The notes beneath the pieces are model-generated. The model was not told where the DNA came from, did no database searches, and saw only the letters and a list, made by a program, of their open reading frames with translations. A program made the position numbers and the translations under genes. 35,448 bases of DNA from Schizophyllum amplum (Eukaryota > Basidiomycota > Agaricomycetes > Agaricales > Schizophyllaceae). Location: positions 1-35,448 of the forward strand of contig VDMD01000203.1 of NCBI GenBank assembly GCA_007026445.1, written 5' to 3'. Shown one piece after another: positions 28,410-35,448 of the stretch (positions are counted from its first letter, which is position 1; the number at the start of each line of letters is the position of its first letter).

Positions 28410-30996
28410 GCGGCCACCGCCCTCGCGAGCGAGTCGTCAAAACGCAGACGCAAGCGCGCCGGCACCGCTTCTCTTCGACTAGAGCGTATCCCGTCCGTCT
28501 CATCGCATCCCAACGCCTTCCAGCGCGTCCTGCATCCCATCGCGTCTCGCACATCGTCAACTCACCAATCGCATCATCGCGCCCTTCTCTCGTCGGCGCT
28601 TGTATCATCACTGTAGCATTATACCACCCTCGTCATCGCAAAGTCGAAGCTTTTCCTACCCAATCTTCCCAGCCTTGCTTATTTATGTACAGTTAATGCC
28701 CTCCCCCTACGTACCTACCCGCAAACGCACTCCCCATGCATCGTCTGCTCAACCCCTTCCCACTTGTATCAATGCGCCACGGCGCGTCTAGAAGTATCTA
28801 GTGTCTAGAATACTTAGAAAGAAAGAATCAGAAGAAGTTAACAACGAAACGCAGCCTGACTGAAGAGCTGGGATCGTGAGCCTTGCAGCTCCTGCTGGAC
28901 TTTGGCTGGACTTGTGCTTGACGGCGTTTTGGCAGCGGCGAGACGCGTCGATGACATTGCAAATGATGCAAACCAACGAACGATGCCAATCGGCGAAGGG
29001 GATCTTGTCCGAGGCACCAGGGGTCTTGCGACGCGCGCGCGTCAGAGGTGCAGAGCAGTGCAAGGGGGCCTCGGCCATGAACCAATGCGTGGATTCTGAA
29101 CCTTCCTTTTCGAGCGATGAAGGCAAGTTTATTGTTTTATCTCCGAAGCGCGCTGCTGTTTCTAATCATGGGCTCCGGGCGCGTCGGACGAAATTGATTG
29201 GAGAGGGTGAAGATGGGAGGTGATGGGAGGGTCCTCGACTGGAAGAGGAGCTCCCGATGGGAGGAGCTCCTGCGGCGCCGCACGGCATCTCTCTGCACGC
29301 ACGGCCAGCCGCCGACCATGCAGATGATAGAAGGACGTCTTCCGCCTACAACGTGGCATCGTAGGGAATGACATGCCGGTTCTGTCCAATCCTGTGCGGC
29401 GAGGGCGGATATGTAAGTAGGTGATCTGGGGCGCGATGTGGCGCACCCTGTACTACAAAAAAGAATGCTGGACATACCGAAAGGAACGCCAGCGAGCAAC
29501 GAGGACGCGGAGCGAGTGGAAGGCGGAGTGCCGACTAGTGGCCACGAGTAGGGGCTTGGTACCTGTCTTACGAGAGATGTCACTGCCGACCACAGCTCGG
29601 GGTGAGCGTGGTGACAGTGAGGGTACTCGCTTGCCGAGATATGCGCGCACGAAGAAGTCTGAGTCGCTCGCGAGAAGACAGCGCTGAGCGTCGCGAACGT
29701 TGGCCTAGATCTCGCTAAAGGAGGCGTGTGTGGGTAAGGGAGTACAGTTGAGTGCGAGGTTCCCGCGAAGCTGTCGTCCTACGAAATGTAGGAGAGTCGA
29801 GGCATCGTCCAATAACTACGAAGCGAGGCTGTCAGAGAATGAATGAATTGGTAGAGAGACGACAGAGAATTTACGTGAGAGAGAAACATGAGAGGAAGAA
29901 AAGCAGGTAGTGGTCAATTTCCGGGACTCTAGGATCGCACGTAAGATGAACGACGCGATGCGACAGGCTAGTGCCACCACCTCCAATGGCCCGCGCCTCT
30001 ACTGAATGGACAGGCAGGGTCTTGACTCTTGGGAGCAGGGGACGCTTTGTGTTGGTTGTACACGAGCAGACCGTGCGTGTCCCCGTGCTGAACCTCGCGC
30101 AGCTGTGGGGTCCTTCAGAACTTCAACAGGTGGTGATGACACTAACTGAAGAATCACCTGCATCCGCTGGGAGATCCCCTACCTGCTGCGCAACGTTATA
30201 TTCACCGTAAAGTCACCATGCGGACGCTGCTTGCCCTGCCCCGGACGAGAACCATAAGACGACTTCGCGAGGGCTTCGGGATCGTCAGGGCGTAAGACGG
30301 CCAAGTCAATAAGATGCAGACTCGCCTCGTGCTATCGCCTGAACGTCAGACGACCCAGCCTCGTGATATCACCAGGGCGCGCTGTCAATGCCAGTGGTAC
30401 TCCGCAGCTCAGATCTGAAGACAGAATCTGAATCGTAGTAAGGCGGGGAACGCGGCGCAATCTCCGTCGCCTGACGGGTCACGCAGCGCGCTGTAGCAGG
30501 CTGTAGCCCATTCAACGGAGACAGCGCTATACAACGGATGTAGCGGCGCCCATCGAGAGGGGGATCTTGACAGACGATCGACGGGTGCGAGCGAAAAGAG
30601 AATCGGAGCGGCGACGAGGCGTACCCATGTGAAGTTGACCGTGCTGCCAGGACTTGACTGCGCCAGTCAACTCTGGGTCGGCGGCGCAACCTCCAGTAAG
30701 CGATATCTAATCGTAGGGCTGAGATTCAAGAGTGACACGACCTGATACGAGATGAAATGGAACATTGAAGTGGGATGGAGCTGACTCGGAGGACGCACCA
30801 TTGAGAGTTAGCAGACAATCCCTTCGCGATGGAAGTCGTGACCTGTCGAAGTCTGTTGAGCGGATGGAGATCAAGATGTGGTGCATAAAAGGAGGCATCA
30901 ACTGGCAAGTCAGCGACCCAGATTCGTAAAGGATGTCTTTCTCGTGTACAGATGATCTCTGAGGTCAAGGAAGAGAGCATAGGAAAAGGCAAAAAG
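28410..30996. other. Gene-poor block of about 2.6 kb
   Basis: No gene is supported. The first 300 bases are the 3' flank of the dehydrogenase gene. Near 28787-28818 TCTAG/CTAGA strings make a small imperfect inverted repeat (TCTAGAAGTATCTAG, CTAGAATACTTAG). Around 29235-29275 GAGGAGCTCC is repeated. Open frames up to about 148 codons have no motifs. The right end holds the 3' flank of the tRNA gene. Confidence 0.45.
30991..30995 (-). terminator. RNA polymerase III terminator of tRNA-Val
   Basis: On the minus strand five T follow the discriminator base after one intervening base, the usual Pol III stop signal. Confidence 0.75.
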
Positions 30997-31079
30997 TGAT
31001 TCGACCCGGGTTCGAACCGGAGACCTCCTGTGAACACATGATGTGAGACAGACGTGATAACCAACTACACCATCGAACC
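30997..31079 (-). tRNA. tRNA-Val(CAC): tRNA-Val (anticodon CAC) with a 9-nt intron
   Basis: The minus strand folds as a tRNA. The 7-bp acceptor stem is GGTTCGA with TCGAATC, including one G-U pair; the D arm is GTGTAGTTGGTTATCAC; the anticodon stem is TCTGT with ACAGG; the T arm TCCGG-TTCGAAC-CCGGG ends in discriminator A. The loop reads C-T-C-A-C-A, giving anticodon CAC for Val codon GTG. Nine extra bases (31041-31033) sit between positions 37 and 38, the canonical intron site. The intron can pair with the anticodon region (CACAT with ATGTG). Internal A box (TGGTGTAGTTGG) and B box (GGTTCGAACCC) are intact, and a T run follows. The mature tRNA has 74 bases before CCA addition. It lies about 180 bases downstream of the pyridoxal kinase stop codon on the same strand. 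Confidence 0.93.
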
Positions 31080-31257
31080 GATGAAAGGGGGGAAAGCAGA
31101 AGGTAGATAGCTCCATTTCATGATCATACCTCGAAGGAACGCTTGTCTCTGACCAGAGTGAAGCTTGCAAGCCTGATCTTTGGAGGCATTTATGCATGCT
31201 AGATCAACGCAATAATCATTCAATAAGATAGACCTGCTTTAGGTACCACGTAACGGC

Positions 31258-32558
31258 CTACCAAAAGCCCTCCCAAGGCATCATACGCTGAGCGACATCG
31301 TCCTCCAGGCGCCGTAATATGTCCTGCGACTGGATTAACCGCAGCTCGCGGCCCCGCATACGGCGTGTCTTCCGCAGAGGCTCCACCACATCCTTTTCAT
31401 CATCCGTCGGCTGGCGCTCATCCTCAGGAAGCCCCAACGCGTACTCGTGCGTCCGCTGCAGCACAGCATGTGTCTTTGCCAGTGCATACGAGGCTGCGCG
31501 CGAGATGGCGCCTTCGCCTGACTCGGGAACGAAGTGCGCGAGTGTCAGCGCGGAGAACATGTCGCCGACGCCGGAGAAATAGCCGGGGATGAGGGGGACG
31601 CAGCGCGCATGGACAGCTTGGCCGTGGATTGAGGAGGTGAGGCAGAGCAGTTGCTCGGTGCCGGATGCGGGGCGCAGGGAGGGTGGCAAAGCGTCTAGCA
31701 ACCATGGCGTGAGCGGGATGGAGCTGAGGACGACATGGGGGACATGGTATCGCTCGTGCAGTACGCGAAAAGCAGCTCGCAGGGAGTCCAAGTCACGAAT
31801 GGGGGTGTCCGTGAGGGTTCTGTGGGTGGCATAAGGATGGTGTGGGCGATACATGGGGCGAACGACGCACTCGACCTCAAACCAGTTCGGCGTGATGATA
31901 TCTGCCAGGTGCAGAAGGTTCCTATACACAGGAATGACATCGGCTGCCACGTACAGTCGCCCAGAGTCGCCCATGACCGCTGCGAGGTGTTAGCAACAGA
32001 ACGCATGCAAAGCAGACAGACGCACGATCGAGCAGGTAAATCGCCTCCGGCTTCCTCTCCTTCAACTTTGCCGCAAAGTCTGCAACTGCAGAGAGCGCCT
32101 CAGCGCCTGGAATGTAGCCTGAATGGTTGCATGCGTAGTTAGGAGGCGTTGTAGGTGAGTCCAGCAGGAGAACTTACCGGTCAGGAGCCTGTCCTGTGCG
32201 AGTAACTCGTTCTTCTCCATGGTGTCAAACACGCTGCGCAGATCGTCTGCTGTCGCACGTGTTCCACCGAATCGGCCATAACCTATACACTTTCGAGTTA
32301 GAAAAGAAGGGGGAAAGGGGGGAAAGAGACCAAGACTCACCCGAGTGATTCGAGAAGTTGACAGTGTTCACGACCTATGGTGTGCGTGAGTCTCCTCCGC
32401 CACATAGTTCATTCTGAAGCCTATCTCACGTCCACATCGTATCCCAGGCATTGCAGGGGGAAAACCGCCGCCTTGCCGCCCACGTAGCCAAATGCGACGT
32501 GGGACTGGATGCTGAGGACGCGCCCAGGGTTCTCGGGGATGGCTGATGAAGTTGACAT
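31258..32558 (-). CDS. PDXK: Pyridoxal kinase
   Basis: Six exons (32558-32430, 32374-32341, 32282-32178, 32118-32026, 31979-31871, 31819-31258) give 343 residues, close to the family length. [20 protein letters not shown] at the start, [30 protein letters not shown] (made only by splicing exons 4 and 5), [15 protein letters not shown] and [18 protein letters not shown] match pyridoxal kinases of the ribokinase fold. Asp243 in GVGD is the expected catalytic base. The enzyme phosphorylates pyridoxal, pyridoxine and pyridoxamine with ATP to make pyridoxal 5'-phosphate in the cytosol; the yeast relative is Bud16. A charged insert ([20 protein letters not shown]) near the C-terminus is common in fungal members. 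The start codon directly precedes the first conserved strand. No TATA box is obvious upstream. Confidence 0.95.
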
Positions 32559-33270
32559 GGTCGTCGTAAGCAAGGTTCAGGCCGCTCGGTAAGCGTGTAC
32601 TTGCGCCGCCGCGTATATCGCTACGGAGCTCGGCGGGGACATGGTCGGTCGACGGCGCTTATCAATAGTCGATCCGATTCTGCAATGAGTCACAAAGGTA
32701 CCCAAATACGGTCTTCTTTTCTCACGCCACCGTCGCCTGGAGGGCTTCTCGCGCAACTGACGAAGAGCGCAACTCAGTCAACCCCCTCACGTTTTCAAGT
32801 CACTCAATATTCCGACACTGATTGCGATTCCTTCCGACGAAGAAGAGATTATAGAGTGTACAAAACAGAGCAACAAGACGAGCACAAACAAACAAGCACA
32901 TCGGAAATATGTAACACAGGGAAAGAAGCATAAACAACAGACAGATACGAGGCCGGTATGAGGAACAATAAGGCAGAGAGTAAGTACGGTTATGTGATGG
33001 GGAGGTGGTACGTATGGACTATGGAGATGGAGAAAGATCTGCGGGAGGTAGGACGTTCCTTGCGACAACGTCTGCCCAGCGGCGCTGCGCATGAGATGGG
33101 TTGGAAGGCAGATATCCCAGCCCTTCCGGGATTGGAGGTGATGCGGGAAGAATAAATAAGACATTGTGTTCCGGATTCCGGTGTTGGTGAATGGTGAGCG
33201 GGGTGTCGGCGGTGGCGGCTGGACTTCCTTCCTCTTCATATCCGGCTGGCTGGGTCGCATCCTCCATGCA
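32559..33270. other. Region between pyridoxal kinase and the LisH-like gene
   Basis: About 0.7 kb with no supported gene. It should hold the pyridoxal kinase promoter and the 3' end of the LisH-like transcript. The middle is A-rich on the plus strand. Open frames here are short and motif-free. Confidence 0.45.
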
Positions 33271-35448
33271 CTACTTCACATCCACTCCGCTCAACCCTCC
33301 CATGTCCGGCTCGTTGAACCACTGTCCGTAGTCTCGCTCGAAATCGATGGCGCCCACGCCCGACAGCAAATCCGCGTTGATGTCCCCCATTCCGTCCCCG
33401 AACCCGTTCGGGTCCGAGAAAAGGCCTTGGAGGAAATCTGGCTGCGCGCCCAAGCCGTCCGCACCGCCTCCCAGTCCACTACTGCCGCCGAGCCCGTTCG
33501 CCTGCCCTGCGGACACAGACTGCTGCTGTTGCGATTGCTGTTGTTGCTGTGGCGGCTGTTGTTGTGGCTGCGGTACTGGCGGTTGCGAGTTCTGCTGTGG
33601 TGCGCCCATGCCTCCCAGCGACGAGCCGCCAACCTGACCACCCATCTCCATAGTCGGCGGTGCGCTTGCGGGTGGTTGTGGCGCTGGTGTCGCGGGTGCC
33701 GTGCCGGGCGACGTCTCGGCACTCCTCGCCTCCTTCTCCCCTGCTGCTGCTGCGCCTGCCCGTCCTTCGTCGCCATCGCGGGCGATGGTGGCGGTGGCAT
33801 CTTGGCTGGCTCCGCCAGGGGGAAGCCGAACTCGCCCGTGCCAGGGGGCATCTGTGGCGGCATCGGCATGCGAGTTTGGTGCGCGGCATGCATGTTGGCG
33901 CGGTATTGTTGCTGTGTCATCGGTGGGCCCATATGCTGAGGTGGCATCGGCATGCCTGGCTGCATGTGCCCCATATGCATCATACCGGGAGCGCCGTACA
34001 TCGGTTGGCCGGGAAGGGAGGGAGCGCCGGGCGGGCCCATACGCATGCCGCCGGGGACGGGAACGTTGGGATGACCTGGCTGGGGGGGAGGGGGTACGGG
34101 GCGCTGTGCATGGGGCCCGAGTCAGGTGGCGAGGGTTTCTGGCGTTTGGCGTTGGGTGGGGAATCACGTCGTGCCGGTCCTAGAGGACGTCAGTAAGGCA
34201 AGCATAACGTTAGACAGGTACACGAACGTCTTCTCCTGCTGCTGAACCAGGACGCTTGTTCCCTCTCTGCATGTTAGATGGGTGTTGCGGGGGTCCCATG
34301 TGGTTGGGAGGTCCTGGCTTGCTCGGTCCTGGCCCCTGGCGCATGCGCGACTGACGCACTGCCTGCAGCAGCCGGAACTTCTCCTCGAACGTCAAGCTCC
34401 CTACGTCCCTGTGCCGAAGCCTTGCTCGAGCCTCAAGGTGTATAAAGTCTCCTACAGCGTACTGCGTCGTGCAATGTGTTGCTCCTGCATGCGAGGATCG
34501 CCATTAGGGGAACTGTAGCTGTCGCAGTGACATTTGTGGATCCCTGGCTGCCCCGGCGTAGCTTGTCGACTTGGTGGACGCGTTACCGTTGTAAGACGGA
34601 CTCGGATGTTGCGCAGGCATTGCCATTCGCGCGCGGCATCACACCACGCAATGTGGCGTAGGCATCTGACCACCCATCGGCGAAGGATGCGGCGGAGGGT
34701 GCATGGTAGGCGGCGGGGGATGTGATGCAGGCCCGCCTTGCGGAGGTGAATGGGCCATAGATGGGGAGCCCTGGTAGTGCTGCTGGCCGTTAACGCGCTG
34801 CTGTACTGGCGGCGGCGGGATCGGTCCGCGGTTGGCGGGCATCGGGGGGAACCCAGGTGCGGACTGCGGGGGCATCGGACCATGGGGAGCGCCGTTCGGC
34901 TGCGGGTTTCCCGGAAACCCAGACTGGGGAGGCTGCATCTGGTTCGGCCCTGGTGGGGGCGGGATGCCATTTGGTATGTGGCCGTTGGGCATGTTGTAGA
35001 CAGGTGCCCGCTGGGGCGGCGCACCGTTGGTCACGGGACCGGGGCGTGGGGCAGGTGGGATGTGGGACTGTGGGTTGGGAATGGGTGGTGGGCCTGGATT
35101 GGGGCGGGCCATCATGGCTTTGTGCACTTCCTGGTTGTGCTGTTCGGCCTTCTCCTCGGTGTGCTGTAGAATAGACGCTGTGAGGTTTACCGTTCCCGAG
35201 CACGGCGGAATAAGGCTAACTCACCTGAATATAAAGCAAGGTTGCCTCGGCAGCTGAATCACCTCTTGTCTTTGCGTCGAAGGTGACCCAGAAGACGCTC
35301 CACCATCTAGAAGAGCATGAATGAATATTCCGCGGGCCGGGTGCAGGTGCACGCACTCGAAGATAAATCCCTGCTTCGTCTGTATAGGTGGCGGGGTATC
35401 ACTGAGATGCGCCTCCTTGCGGAACTCAGCGGCTGTCTGAGAAAGCCA
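33271..35448 (-). CDS. LisH/Flo8/SSDP-like transcriptional regulator, Q/P-rich (5' end outside window)
   Basis: The gene enters from the right edge on the minus strand. The first readable exon, probably after an acceptor at 35437, reads TAAEFRKEAHLSDTPPPIQT then GFIFE. Splicing to 35306 gives WWSVFWVTFDAKTRGDSAAE, the signature next to the LisH motif in fungal Flo8/Som1-like and animal SSDP proteins; the LisH itself lies outside. After a 61-nt intron (35224-35164) come HTEEKAEQHNQEVHKAMMAR and a long Pro/Gly/Met-rich part. Then follow LYTLRLEQGFGT, RDVGSLTFEEKFRLLQAVRQ, an intron at 34223-34180 joining GEDVRPARRDSPPNAKRQK, polyQ blocks, and the end DFERDYGQWFNEPDMGG with the stop at 33271. 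These are nuclear co-regulators of development and adhesion genes. The frame shifts several times between 34650 and 33738, often at C/G runs (34082-34088, 33738-33741), so the middle is not reliably readable. Confidence 0.7.

Noticed and set aside
31033..31047. Reading the tRNA as intronless with a larger loop
   Set aside because: A 16-base anticodon loop is not workable; removal of nine bases at the canonical site gives a standard 7-base loop.

Overview
This window reads as nuclear DNA of a basidiomycete fungus, most likely an agaricomycete such as a wood-decay polypore; the rank is my inference. Coding DNA is GC-rich. Genes are split by many 45-60 nt introns with GTRNGT donors, CTNAY-like branch sites a few bases before the acceptor, and YAG ends. 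No bacterial operon signals are present. Exon models below were built by hand from frame continuity, splice sites and family motifs.

Layout. 1.2-2.6 kb (+): NAD(P)-binding NmrA/epimerase-type reductase, six exons. 2.7-4.3 kb (-): secreted or vacuolar protein with a long His-Asp repeat and a Ser/Ala-rich tail. 6.2-6.8 kb (+): RidA-family enamine/imine deaminase, convergent with an SMP-30/gluconolactonase-like protein (7.0-8.1 kb, -). 8.6-11.5 kb (+): membrane protein resembling vezatin/Inp2 myosin-binding proteins, with a frame-disrupted C-terminal part. 12.3-13.7 kb (+): RING-finger protein with an acidic tail. 14.5-15.1 kb (-): small unknown protein, divergent from a single-pass Ser/Thr-rich membrane protein (15.6-17.0 kb, +). 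20.1-21.3 kb (+): perilipin-like lipid-droplet protein. 24.4-25.6 kb (-): glycerol-3-phosphatase-like HAD enzyme, divergent from NAD-dependent glycerol-3-phosphate dehydrogenase (26.7-28.4 kb, +). 31.0 kb (-): intron-containing tRNA-Val(CAC). 31.3-32.6 kb (-): pyridoxal kinase. 33.3 kb to the end (-): Q/P-rich LisH/Flo8/SSDP-like regulator, cut at its 5' end by the window edge.

How the genes fit together. The clearest functional link is the head-to-head pair at 24.4-28.4 kb: its products catalyse the two consecutive steps DHAP -> glycerol-3-phosphate -> glycerol and share one 1.1 kb promoter region with a TATA box on each side. Pyridoxal kinase makes PLP, and RidA removes reactive imines made by PLP enzymes; they are far apart and the link is only thematic. 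Three gene-poor blocks (17.0-20.0, 21.3-24.4 and 28.4-31.0 kb) hold no gene I can support; the second has two sets of short exact repeats.

Quality note. The vezatin-like, RING and LisH-like genes need single-base shifts, mostly in C or G runs, to keep their conserved frames. This looks more like consensus indels than real decay, but only reads or transcripts can decide. I found no mobile element with recognisable coding capacity, no CRISPR array, no virus and no secondary-metabolite cluster.
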